Shown one piece after another: positions 21,142 through 32,000 of a DNA stretch of 64,000 bases (position 1 is its first letter; every line of letters begins with the position of its first letter). Position numbers and translations under genes: made by a program. The notes beneath the pieces are model-generated. The model made no database searches, had not been told where the DNA came from, and saw only the letters and a program-made list of their open reading frames with translations. The stretch covers positions 1,054,001 to 1,118,000 of the forward strand of contig OX596001.1 of assembly GCA_951394045.1 (NCBI GenBank), written 5' to 3'. The DNA comes from Nitzschia sp. DOCU1 (lineage: Eukaryota > Bacillariophyta > Bacillariophyceae > Bacillariales > Bacillariaceae).

Positions 21142-21575
21142 TCATTCCATTTCCGAATCCAATAATATTTTGCTCCTTTCTTGTGAGCCAGCCTTACAGA
21201 CGTAGAATTCTGCCTCTTCCATGTCGAAGTCGATGAGATTGTCTATTTCGAAGTCTTTACGCCGATTGTCATCCATCCTTGCCATGCTCGCATATGGCAA
21301 GAAGAAGCAGTGCCCTTCTCTCAGAATGTCCGACACCGCGCTTCTCTGATGACCACCAAAAAATCTTGCTTTTTCGAAGTTCCAGAATTTTCATGAACAT
21401 ATAAGAGGCATGGATGAAAGTCCTTGGAACCGGATCTATCACTTGCGAAATCTCTGGAGTCGCAGTTTCCAAATGCCTGCTGTAGTGGTCCCGATGCCTC
21501 TCAAAAACATAGTCGTGTGGCCTTTTGACATTCAACGCTGTGAAGAATTCATCAAAATAGGAATATCCCGACTAG
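21142..21575 (-). pseudogene. Decayed glycosyltransferase fragment
   Basis: On the minus strand the fragment matches the C-terminal third of the DDD-motif glycosyltransferase at 3293-4768. Blocks Y-F-D-E-F-F-T-A-L, Y-V-F-E-R-H, P-V-P-R-T-F-I-H-A-S-Y-M-F and V-S-D-I-L-R-E-G-H-C-F appear in the same order. Compared with the intact gene it has an in-frame TAG at its upstream end, an internal deletion and a frameshift after the A-S-Y-M-F block. It abuts the 3' end of FkbM 2. It is a relic of a second copy, not an active gene. Confidence 0.8.
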
Positions 21576-21584
21576 TGGACATTG

Positions 21585-22688
21585 CTAGTTCTCGAGTTCA
21601 TCCTTGGTGATTCCTTCATTTTGCACGCGACTCACAATGTCTTTGATTTCGTCGATGCTCAATTTCACCAGATCCTGATGGATCCACAAGGTTTCTCCCC
21701 AGCTCACCAAATCTTGAACATACTCATAACCATGTTCCGCCAACATTTGTCTGAGGTCGTCCTTGGGACGTTCGATGGTAACGAACCGACATTGATAGTC
21801 CTGCCACGGAAAATCTCTCATGATTAATGACTCGGCTCCTTCGACATCCAAACTAAAATAATCAATAACCCTGGGTGTATTTGTCTCTCGAAAGACTGTT
21901 TCAAGGGAAACTAAATCGCGCTGGACGGTTACGCGTTTCTTCCCTGGCTTTTTGTTGTCCATGTCGTTTCCCACAATCCCTCCTCCAACTCCTTTCAACA
22001 CAATATCGGCTTGGAGGCCATCCTCTTTTCCACCCACAAAGGCGGCAATGACTTGGCATTTTCGATATCGAGCCAAGTGATACCAATATTTGTGGTTACC
22101 TTCGATACAGACTCCTTCCCAGCCCATTTGTTCTAAGTACAACGAGTTGGACAAGATAATGGCGTCGTTCGAAGCCAGATCCACAAAGAACTTACTAGCG
22201 GAAGACGCCGCCCCCAGTTTCTGGTTGTTTGCTTTCGTCAAAGCTAAGATTATCTTGTCTTGCCATGCTTGTGAATACGGGGCTGGTCGGAAACCCTTGT
22301 TGTGTGGTGTGGAATGCCGTTCAGGCACTTCGGAAGCTGCTGTTTGAGGGTTGCGATATACCCAAACGGGGTGAAATCCATTCTTTGTATACCGTTCTGT
22401 TTCGTCCCCCAAATAATAGTGTGGCGATGCTTTCTTTTCATCGATTATTTCATGTGGCAAGTCTTGTTTGGTTTCTACTTTTTCTTGCTGCAAGTCGTTG
22501 CAAACGCAGTGACACTCTTGCACCTGCTGTGGTTGTTCATATTGAGATAGCGGAATGGTGGTGTACTGTCTTTCCAGGAAAGAAAACAGTAACAGTGACG
22601 CGAGAATAAAGTTTAACCGCACCGAGACGCCAGTGGCTGCTGGATATGGCTGGTACGACGTTGCCTGTGTATTCCTGGTAAATCTCAT
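21585..22688 (-). CDS. FkbM-family methyltransferase 2
   Basis: 367 residues with a membrane helix at about 24-38, then a stalk. The methyltransferase domain shows F-F-V-D-L-A-S-N-D near 167-175 (motif I in the D-x-x-x-N-D form), C-I-E-G-N, and Y-F-S-L-D-V-E-G-A-E near 276-285, the FkbM signature. It is much diverged from FkbM 1, so it is not part of the recent duplication even though its GT34 partner is. It starts 252 bp from GT34 copy 2 in divergent orientation. Confidence 0.85.
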   Translation of the reverse strand: MRFTRNTQATSYQPYPAATGVSVRLNFILASLLLFSFLERQYTTIPLSQYEQPQQVQECHCVCNDLQQEKVETKQDLPHEIIDEKKASPHYYLGDETERYTKNGFHPVWVYRNPQTAASEVPERHSTPHNKGFRPAPYSQAWQDKIILALTKANNQKLGAASSASKFFVDLASNDAIILSNSLYLEQMGWEGVCIEGNHKYWYHLARYRKCQVIAAFVGGKEDGLQADIVLKGVGGGIVGNDMDNKKPGKKRVTVQRDLVSLETVFRETNTPRVIDYFSLDVEGAESLIMRDFPWQDYQCRFVTIERPKDDLRQMLAEHGYEYVQDLVSWGETLWIHQDLVKLSIDEIKDIVSRVQNEGITKDELEN

Positions 22689-22939
22689 TGTCCGCTCTTA
22701 CAATGATTGATCATGGGGGGTTGTGCTTATTTCGAAGCGATCCGAAATATCTTTGCGGCATCATACCTTTTTTTTTAAACGAAAACAGTCGGGCCAGTCG
22801 ATTAAAGAGTACCTGCTAGCGTAGGTACCTACTGACCTATTGAAAGTACGACAATTCCGCATTTCTCTTTTCTGGGTCCCGTCGACAATGACGCAAACGC
22901 TCATTCCTCTCGGATCCTCGTCCATACAGAGCATAGATC
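22689..22939. promoter_or_regulatory. Divergent promoter, FkbM 2 / GT34 copy 2
   Basis: 251 bp between divergent starts. From 22713 onward it is the inverse of the region upstream of GT34 copy 1, with a T-rich insertion and a changed middle. The shared blocks lie next to the GT34 start and in TTTCGAAGCGATCCGAAAT. Confidence 0.5.
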
Positions 22940-24131
22940 ATGCCCCCCTTCCCCTCTTTACTGCCCACTGCTACTTCTAATAGTCGTGATGCGGCTTCTG
23001 CAAAGCGAAGTTATAGCAGCAAGGGCGGCAAGACGACGCCACTGGTGGTTCTGTGGAGCTCGCTTCGAGTTTGCCTCTTACAGCAGCGCCGTTGCAAAGC
23101 CGGCTGTGTCTTCACGCTGATTGCCGTGATCGGCGTCGGCGTCTTTGTCGTGCATCGAACAGTGGCTCTGACCCTGACCACAAAGTCCTGGGCCCCCGCC
23201 CCCATTAACTTTATTAGCCGAGAATGCCCGGCGGTTCCTTATCCTGTGGCGGATGCCGATGGAAAGAAAATCTGCATGACGACTCTGACGGATCAACAAC
23301 AGGCGGACTGGCTGCAGCGTCTTTTGAAATGGCGACAATTCGATAATCTGCTAGAAATGACGTGGCCTAACAAACAGGCGTACTGTGAAAAGCACGGCTA
23401 TCATTTATTCGATTCGTCTCCCTACCTGGACAATTCTCGGCCGCCCAGTTGGAGCAAAATTGTAGCGGTGCGTCGATTGCTGACAGTGGAACAATGCGAC
23501 TGGGTCATCTGGTTGGACGCGGATACTGTCATTATGAACTCAGACAAGAAGCTAGAGCCTCTACTGCCTGCCAATGCTGATTTTGTGGTCACCAAACAAA
23601 AGATATCTAGCTACAATGCGGGTGCCTGGATCATTCGAAATTCCGAGTGGTCCAAAGCCTTTTTGGACACTTGGTGGAATATGGACGAATATGTCCGAGT
23701 CAAAGGACTATCCGTGTCGGGAGACAATGATGCCTTGTATCACTATTTGACCGAACGCATATCGGAAAGTGATTTTTCGAAACACATTGTGGTCCCGCCT
23801 CGATGTTCCTTTAATTCCGTCACCAAGTGGGTATTGCCGTCTGAAGCAAAGGACTATGACCGTGATCCTAACAAAGTCAAGCAAGAAGTGTGGTATATGC
23901 ATGAAGAATATTATCATCAGGGAGATTTGATTGCACACGTAGCGGGTATGTCGTAGGACCTTTGTCGCAGTTTGATCGCTTCATCATGCTATTCACTCAC
24001 CAGTACCGCTTATTTGACCCAAACATTACAACAGGACGAAACAACAAGATTGATACGACAGAAGAGCTTCTCAAGCACGCAACGTGACGCATGGAAAGAG
24101 GGTACGTCTCGAAATGACATCTATCTAGTGT
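22713..24131 (+). repeat. Inverted duplication 1, right arm
   Basis: Inverse copy of about 17283-18735. It starts 25 bp from the FkbM 2 start codon and ends in the gap before the GT31-like gene. The encoded GT34 proteins differ by a three-residue gap near residue 20 and two or three substitutions. Confidence 0.85.
22940..24087 (+). CDS. GT34-like (GMA12/MNN10) glycosyltransferase, copy 2
   Basis: Near-identical to copy 1, with the same membrane helix, DXD site (W-L-D-A-D-T) and S-G-D-N-D block. The uninterrupted frame is 338 residues, ending at 23956. The preferred model splices an 89-nt intron (23946-24034) to add the tail R-N-N-K-I-D-T-T-E-E-L-L-K-H and stop at 24087. Both copies keep this tail in frame, which is the main argument for the intron. 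Lack of decay in either copy suggests both are used. Confidence 0.8.
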
Positions 24132-24210
24132 GGCAACAAGATTAGCGAATCGTACGAGCAGAGACCAATAATTGGACCACCCGGCAATGTTTCCTTGGTA
24201 CATTCGACCT

Positions 24211-26633
24211 CTAGAAGGCAGGCACGTTCTTTCTCATAAGAGTTCCTGTGTAACTCTGTCCTGGAGGCAAAACATCAAATTCACTTTGGTATACAATTTC
24301 AACTTCCTTTTGTTCGAGTGGCTTTGATAGGAGACCGGCCCATGATCGCTCTGCAAAGTGGGCTTCCTCAATCTTGTCACCGCGAGAAAGACTTTCTTCG
24401 ATGCTTTTATACAAGCTTCGAGGAAGCTTTGCAATGTGGGATTTCTTGACAACGTACGTCCCACCGTAACATATATGCACAAGAGGACTCGGCAGGGTAA
24501 TGTTCATATCCACAAGCCAATCCTGAAACTTGGAATATTTGGGCGATTTGAAGCCATTACGATTCCCTCGGTACGCTGGCAAGCTGAATTGACCCAATAC
24601 TTTAGTTTCGTGTAGGATGGATTTACCGTCCGCATGTTCCAAGAAACATCCGAACCCACGGGATGATGAAGCAATGGAGACCATCTCGGCGAGCGTGCGC
24701 TTTCGTTGGCCTGGTTGGTGAATATAGAGATTGTCCTTCAAGAAAAGGACCAAGTCATTGTCTCCAAACTCTTCATTCTCATTCACAAACAAGTCTTTGC
24801 CCATCCATTGTGCCATAGTGTGGTCACAGCCTCCGACATTTGGCACGTTTCGAACCTCAACGTCTACTGGTAGCTTCGGAATCTCAGGACTTGCACCACA
24901 TTTGGAAACGATCGTAAAACTTGAAATATTATGCTCTCCGAGGAAAGGTGGAAGCCAGTCAAATGGCCCTTTGCAGTACGTCATTACCACAGTAAGCCGA
25001 GGGTGCTGAGATTCCATTTTGGGTGTTAAAGCTTCCGTGTCCAGGGAGTGTCCTAGCCAAATTTGATCAAGTGCGGAGCCATTACTAGTTTGAGTTGCAG
25101 CCTGTTGTATTGAAGACTCTTGTTCCTCCGCCTGTGGACATAAAGAATTGAGGATGGCATGGTATCGGAGGATCAAATCAGAGACCTGATAACCAGCAGC
25201 TGCCAGACGAGCCTTGTCCTCTTTTAAATGAAACGAAATTTGGTGCTCACTACAGGTATCGATACCGAGGGAATTTTGAAAGCCAAACATTTCCTGATGA
25301 GCAGGATGCATGGGACTTCTCTTTCCCGAGGTGCGTCCATCAAATTCACTGTGAATTTGTGCGCTACCGCGACCAAATCGCCATCCTCCCTTGTCATCTT
25401 GTATATCTGAAATGTGCACGCCCTGTTCTCGAAAAAAGTCGGTGATGAAAATATCTTCTCTGGAATCGACAAAGTCGACGCGAAAGTTATCTGCGCCTTT
25501 TCTTCCCCATAATTCCAAAGCCGCCCGATTCAAAACATAGCCCCCGCCTCCCGATATCATTGGATAATTTTTGTGATGCCATGGCATTCCAAAAATCAAA
25601 GGTCTTGGACGCAAAGATGCTGTTCGAGTAGCATCACTTTGATAGTATTGAGAAATTCGATCCAACTGTCCATTTTCTAGATCCTTGACATTTTGACTTT
25701 GAAGGAAAAATCTCAGGTGATCCACAATTAAAAAGGTATCGTCTCCTCCAATATAAAAGGCGTCATAGTCTTGCAAATAATAATCGTAGGCATAGGTCCA
25801 CATGGAACGAATTTTTTGCCACATGTTTCCATAGTCTTCGGGACCTTGGTGAGGAAAATCAATCGCTCCCACTTGGTGTTGAGTCATGTTGCTGGCAGCT
25901 ATAAATCCATCACATTCTTTTGCCCATGTTTTGGCAATAGCTTCAAGGTTGAAATGCTGGTCATTGTCTGTGTAAATGGTAAATACCATACAAAGTATCC
26001 TCGGGCTAGCACCTCCTGGGGAAGAAGAAATAAGTGCTTTTCGAGCTTTGATGAGTCCATTTCGCACCTTTTGCAACACTTGATTCCCCCAGGACCCTCA
26101 ATTCCATAGCTTTTCACAGGACATGTGATATTGTTGTCTGACTGGTTTTTTTTCCAGTTTGATGGAACAAGTCGCTGCACGGAGGGGTTGACTATCATGC
26201 CCAGAGAACCATTGTCATGTCTGGCACCCATGTGAGGATGGCTGAAATTTTGATTTTGATACTGGACCGTATTGCCCCGAGGTAACCACCACTCAATCGT
26301 AGTCGTGTCCGTCAATGACTGCTGTTGCTGTAAATACGTAGTAGTAGTATTAGTGGCGGGCCATGGTCCATCGTGTCGAAAGCTGCTGGCCAAATTTGAA
26401 GTAGGCATTGTGTTGGAAGTGGCAATGAGTACGATTCGTGCCGTAAACAACAAGGAACACACCAATAAACCTCCGGTAGAAAATCCAATAGTTCTTTTTT
26501 GAAAGGCCAAAGATCGTTTCCTAAAGTTTTCTCGTCGAGATTGTCCTTTCGAGTCGCCATTCTTCTTGTGCTGTGGATGACTACTCGTAGTAGCAGTAGC
26601 ATTGCGAGGGTGCACAATGCCTCGAATAGTCAT
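24211..26633 (-). CDS. GT31-like glycosyltransferase fused to a DUF3431-like domain
   Basis: Exons 26096-26633 and 24211-26015 flank an 80-nt intron (26016-26095) with a strong TTCTTCTTCCCCAG acceptor and a weak GTCCTG donor. The product is 780 residues, with a membrane helix at about 47-66. The first lumenal domain (about 180-470) resembles core-1 beta-1,3-galactosyltransferases: R-I-L-C-M-V-F-T, T-W-A-K-E-C-D, Y-I-G-G-D-D-T near 268, G-G-G-G-Y-V-L-N and S-R-E-D-I. The second (about 525-750) resembles DUF3431: V-M-T-Y-C-K-G, V-P-N-V-G-G-C-D-H-T, V-L-F-L-K-D. The start is the ATG at 26633; an upstream in-frame non-ATG extension was rejected. The second domain's role is unknown. Confidence 0.7.
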
Positions 26634-26877
26634 AATGAGAGAAGAAAATGAAAAAAGAAGTTGAACAATCCATTGATCATGGTCCAAAACGATGACCTGC
26701 CAATCAAAGCTGGAAAATGCACGCAGCGGGGGCGCACATACGTTCGTCAAAGTTCCAAATGTTTGGACTCATTGGACCGTTTAATGTCCGTGACGGTCCG
26801 TTGTCTATTGGAGCAGACCACCGTTTTGGTCCATGGATCCTTCGCCAAAATTCAGACAGCCACAAAATGTCTTCAAT

Positions 26878-26882
26878 GTACG
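26878..26882. repeat. Target-site duplication, element 2 left (GTACG)
   Basis: GTACG precedes the left LTR and recurs at 33430-33434 directly after the right LTR. Confidence 0.85.
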
Positions 26883-27047
26883 CGTTAATTCCCCGTGATA
26901 GTCGCCAAGATTAGGGACTCAGGCGGGACTGGAAATGCCCGCGATATAAAGTAAGGTCACAATTTTGTTTCGTCCAATTGTTGAATCACCATCCATCGTA
27001 TCGTGTGTTTGTGCTTGAATCGTCCGCCACTCCTTGCTAGATTTAAT
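26883..27047 (+). repeat. Left LTR of element 2
   Basis: 165 bp. It contains GATATAAAGTA, a candidate TATA box, near 26942-26952. It matches 33267-33429 except for two extra bases in that motif. Confidence 0.9.
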
Positions 27048-27534
27048 GGTTTATCAGACCCACAGTCTCCGTACAGCCTGGGAAGGCTACGACAATATCT
27101 GTTTCTCCATAAAGATGATGAGGAGATTCGGCGCAAAGAGGCAAAAAGGAAAGCCCATGGTCGTCGCTTCGTGTTTTGCATCCGACGCGGCAAAACTGGC
27201 GATCATACTGCCATGCTCGCATACGGGCTGGTATGCGCGCGCCAACTAGGTGGACGCACCTAAATACAAACCCTGCGTTCGGGGGTTAACGGCACGGGTA
27301 TTTAAGAGAGAAAAATGTGCAATGCACGAAGTATACCCTTTTAAGCAACCTTGTGGAGCGCATCGCCTGATCAGCGATTGTCGTTAGCACATGGTACCTG
27401 CGGTCTTGCTCGACAGAATGTGTGACTGAGCAAGGTGATGTGCCGATTTCACCAATGCTGGAAAAATCCTCCAAAAAGATATCAAAAGGATCTTTCGTTA
27501 CCGTACCCTCGTACCACGTTCGTTTCTGATCAAC
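27048..27534 (+). other. 5' leader of element 2
   Basis: 487 bp between the left LTR and the gag start. The first bases after the LTR (GGTTTATCAGACC) are where a tRNA primer site would lie, but I could not match a tRNA with confidence. It holds only short frames. Confidence 0.5.
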
Positions 27535-29028
27535 ATGGCTGCTGCTGTCGCTTTTCGTAATTACCTTGAGGCCACCCTTGGTTTTGATGGGACCCAGTCC
27601 ACGGCTGTCACCGACCAAGGTTTTGATGACCCTGAGGAGTTTCGCCAACTGACCGATGATGATGTTGATCGTTTGTGTGCTACCATTCGTCGTCCTGGGG
27701 GACAGGTTGGTGGCAACCCCAATCCCGGGGTCCTCATTGGCCAGAACCATGCTTTGCGTTTGAAACAACTCGCCTATTATCTTCGTTATTTGTATGCTGT
27801 TGGTCGCCCTTGGAACGCTGCTGCTGCAACTCGTAACGTTTTGAGAACCTTGTGGCAGTACAAGCTGCAGATTGATGAGGTGATTGCTGCCGGGAATCCC
27901 GACTTCCCCGAAAAGTTCACTACTTCCAAGAAAGCGCGTGAAACTATCGAAAACATGGAAGCGTGGGTCCACTCGTCTTACGGCTTGGAGAGACTTCCAT
28001 TGGCTTACCTCGTTCGTACCGTTGTCGATGTTCCGGATCCCACAAATGACCCGCTTGGATATGGCCAGCCCTCATTCCACGAGGAGCTTATTCGTCGTGC
28101 GTCTCACAACGGGGCTGTTTATGCTGCCAACAATGAGAAACTATGGCTCATGGTCCGCCATGTTACTCATGGGACCGAGGCGTGGTCTTTCGTGAAAGGC
28201 AATGCCTCGACCAAGAATGGTCGGGCCGCTTACCATGCCATCAAGTCCCAGTATACTGGGGCAAGCCACGTTAATCAATTGAAATTGGAAGCTGATCGTG
28301 TTATCGCCACAACGTTCTGGAACGGTAAAGCACGCAACTTTACCTGGCAGGGCTTCGTTGCTCGTTTAACTTCTGCCTTCACCGATTTGGCTGACCATGG
28401 TGAGGCTAGGAGTGAAAACTCCAAAGTTCGTACTCTCCTGGATGCTATCAGCGATCCGAAGCTCCAGGTCGCAAAAGGATTAATTGCTGGGGATGATCGT
28501 CGCTCGAACGACTATCAGCTAGCCGTTGATTTCTTGGGCGGGCAACTCGCTGCCAATGAATCGTCGGCCTCGCGTAACCCCTTGCCTCGTAATATTTCGT
28601 CCGTGTCACAAAATGATAATTCAGGCCGTGGAGGTGGCCGAGGATACAATGCCTCAGGAAGAGGCGGAAGAGGGAGCAGGAATCAGGGGAGAGGCCGTGG
28701 CGGCGGGCGCGGTCGCGGAGGTCGTGGTCGTGGCGGCGGCGGTCGCTTCTCTGAATCAGGACACCTGCTGAACAACGGGTCGTACCCTCCAACTATCTGG
28801 GCTACTTTTACCAGGGAGGAACGAGACTATGTGAATGAACAGCGTGCCCGTAATCGTGAAAGGAATGTTTCTTCTACCCAATCTTCCGGTGGAACTACTT
28901 TTACCTCGAATCAGAATGATGCATCGACCACCCCAGCGACGAACAATAATAATAACAACAACAACATGGGGGACAATATGACCAGGCGAAATAATAATGG
29001 AAATCGAAACAATGGTGGGAGCAACTGA
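27535..29028 (+). CDS. Gag of element 2, RG-rich
   Basis: A 497-residue protein. The N-terminal two-thirds is a helical capsid-like region. Residues about 362-402 form a long Gly-Arg repeat (R-G-G-G-R-G type) that should bind RNA in place of a zinc knuckle. The C-terminus is an Asn-rich low-complexity run. It ends at a single UGA (29026-29028) followed by CUA-G, in the same frame as Pol, so Pol is probably made by readthrough. Confidence 0.85.
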   Translation: MAAAVAFRNYLEATLGFDGTQSTAVTDQGFDDPEEFRQLTDDDVDRLCATIRRPGGQVGGNPNPGVLIGQNHALRLKQLAYYLRYLYAVGRPWNAAAATRNVLRTLWQYKLQIDEVIAAGNPDFPEKFTTSKKARETIENMEAWVHSSYGLERLPLAYLVRTVVDVPDPTNDPLGYGQPSFHEELIRRASHNGAVYAANNEKLWLMVRHVTHGTEAWSFVKGNASTKNGRAAYHAIKSQYTGASHVNQLKLEADRVIATTFWNGKARNFTWQGFVARLTSAFTDLADHGEARSENSKVRTLLDAISDPKLQVAKGLIAGDDRRSNDYQLAVDFLGGQLAANESSASRNPLPRNISSVSQNDNSGRGGGRGYNASGRGGRGSRNQGRGRGGGRGRGGRGRGGGGRFSESGHLLNNGSYPPTIWATFTREERDYVNEQRARNRERNVSSTQSSGGTTFTSNQNDASTTPATNNNNNNNNMGDNMTRRNNNGNRNNGGSN

Positions 29029-32000
29029 CTAGGAAGAAGAGCTGCATCCTTGCACCGGATTGCATCGTCGTCGTCTGGAGCTGTGGTTCAGGTGTGGAGA
29101 TGTGAGCTCGATTCTCATGCGGATACTTGCGCTTTCTCTGAGAGCGGATGTTATGTGTTATATGTCTACCAATATGATATTGAAGTGAATGGGTTTCATG
29201 CTTCGATGGGCCCAATTTCAAAAGTTCGCGAGTGTTTGGTCGCTGTTGCGTACGACTGCCCTCTCACCTATCAAACTTTTATTTTGTTGTTTGACCATGT
29301 TTTGGTCGTTCCGGGTATGGGTTGCCATCTGCTATGCCCGGATCAATTGCGAGAAAACCAGCTGATTGTTAATGATGTCCCGTTGTTGAGGATTCCGTCG
29401 GCTCAGCGAAAGTCAACGGACCATTGTATCATTGAGGGGACTGCTGACCTGCGGATCCCTCTGCAGTATGACAAACCCTTTTCGTTCTTTCCGTGCAGAA
29501 AGCCCTCGAGAGAAGAGGCCACCGATCCGGTGAACAATATTCATGTTCGAATGACGAGTGAATTAGAATGGAAACCGTCCGACCCTCATTGCAACAATGC
29601 AGAGGAACACCTGCGACAAACGGTCGGCGGTAACAATTTTCACAATCTCGACTCTGTCGTGGCGAAGCGTCTTGTGTCGGCTTTCAATGTTGCGTCAATG
29701 ATACAAAATCAGGCCCTTTCGGCATTCCTAGGGAACAAAGTTTCGGCTACTTTATCGGGAGTAAAGACCACTGCAAAAACTACGTTGGTTAAAGCAGATG
29801 CCCTGGCGCGTCGTTGGAGAATCTCAATTGAAGCTGCGCAACGAACGCTTAACAAAACGACTCAACGTGCCGTCAGAGACTGGAGCAAGGTCTCAGGGGA
29901 CCGTTTATTTCGGCCCTCCCATTATCAGCTCCGGTATCCAAGGTTGAAATGTGCTATGTATACCGACACGAAGTTTGGTCCCTGCACATCGCTTGAGGGG
30001 ACTACTTGCCTCCAAGTTTATGCTACGACATTTCAATGGTGCCGAGCTTTCCCGTTGCGACAAGAAAAAGATGCTCATACATCGCTGGATAAATTATTTC
30101 GTGCATTCGGGTTTCCTGAAGCGATTATTCCGGATTCGGCTACTACGTTAACGCAAGGAGAATTCTTGAGGCGCTGTCAAAAGGCGCAGGTTCCTATTTA
30201 TCCGGTGGAGCCTTACATGCATAACCAAGCAAGAGCGGAGGACACGATTCGGGAAGTTACCCGATTGTATGAGAGGACGATGACCTCACGTAACGTACCA
30301 GCTGTTTTGTGGGACAGATGCTTTATGACTTGTTGCGAACAACGATCTCACACTGTTTTAAATCACCCCGAGCAAGAAGGTGAATGCGCCACTACGATTA
30401 TTACAGGTAATACTGCAGATATTTCACATCTCGTGGACTTTGCGTTCTACGATTGGTGTTGGTCTCGGTCGCCGGCAGAATCAACCCAACCGAAAAAGCA
30501 GCTCACTCGCTGGCTTGGCCCAAGCTTTGAAGTTGGAGACGAGCTCTGCTTCGCCGTGCTGACCTCGAAGGGGACAATTTTGCATCGTACTTCAGTCATT
30601 CCGCTGTGGCCCGAGGAGCATCGCTCCGAGGACATTAAGCAAACGAAAAAGGAGTTCACTGAAAAGTTAAAGGTGTCGCTTGGTAACCGAATAAAAGGAA
30701 TTTCTGTCGAGCCGGAAGAAGATGATGATCGGTTTATCCGTGTCGAGGCAACCGTTCCGGAATATGAGAGATACGACGACGATGAAGAAGAAAGGGAGCG
30801 GAAATTCCACCAATGGGAACCGCCTCCAGTTGATGAGGAAGAGGACCAGCTTGCATTTGACAAATATGTGTCATCAAAAGTTCGTATGGCCTCGGGTGAC
30901 GGTAATTCGTTTTTCACAGGTATCGTAAAGGGCCGGAAGCGTGGCCCTGATGGGAGATTCATTGGTTTCTACCATGACAATCCTATCCTTGACACGAGCA
31001 TCTACGAAGTTGAATTTGATGATGGTCATGTTGAAGCGTACAATGCTAACCAGATCGCGGAAGCAATTTATGCCACAGTTGATGATGAAGGCTACACCGT
31101 CATGCATTTGAAAGAGTTCGTCGACCACAAGCGTGATGGGAGTGCCTTGTCGAAAGATGATGCTTGGATTGAGCGTCATGGCCAGAGAATACCCAAGAGA
31201 ACAACGAAAGGATGGAAAGTTTGTGCCGAAATGGTCGATGGATCAACTGAATGGCTCTCCCTGAAGGATGCGAAAGAGGGCTATCCAGTGCAACTGGCGG
31301 AGTATGCTGTCGCAAATAAACTTGTTGAAGAACCGGTGTTTGTTTGGTGGGTTCCCTATACTCTCCGAAAACGTGATCGGATTTTGAAAGCAGTCAAACG
31401 TCGCGCGATTCGTCGCAAAAATGAGAAATTTGGAATCGAAGTCCCGGGGCCCATGGACGTGGCCCGGGCACGAGCTATTGATGCTGAAACCGGTACTGAC
31501 CTGTGGGAGAAGGCAATGGCCAAGGAAGTTAAAACTGTGCTGCCTGCCTTAAAAGTCCTTGAAGACAGTGAACAACCACCAGTAGGGTCGCAGCAGATCG
31601 ACCTGATGATTATTTTTGATGTTAAAATGGATCTGACAAGAAAGGCCCGGATCTGCGCAAGAGGCGATCAGACCGAGGCGCCGTCATCGATTACATATGC
31701 GTCGGTTGTGACGCGGGAAAGTATCCGAATTGCATTCCTTATTGCCGCTTTGAATGGTCTTAACATTTTGTCTGCCGATATCGCAGGAGCTTACTTACAT
31801 GCGCCTTGCGCAGAAAAGGTTCACACAATCCTAGGTCCGGAGTTCGGCTCTCTCCAGGGTCGGACGGCTGTGATCATTAAGGCACTCTATGGATTATCGT
31901 CCGCAGGATTTTCATGGAGGTCTCATTGTGCAAAGGTTTTGAGGGAGGAATTGCAATTTATTCCATGCCGTGCTGATATGGATGTTTGGCGTCGTGAGGC

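Noticed and set aside
26634..26750. N-terminal extension of the GT31-like fusion protein
   Set aside because: The longer frame begins at a non-ATG codon, and the ATG at 26633 gives a normal type II signal anchor.
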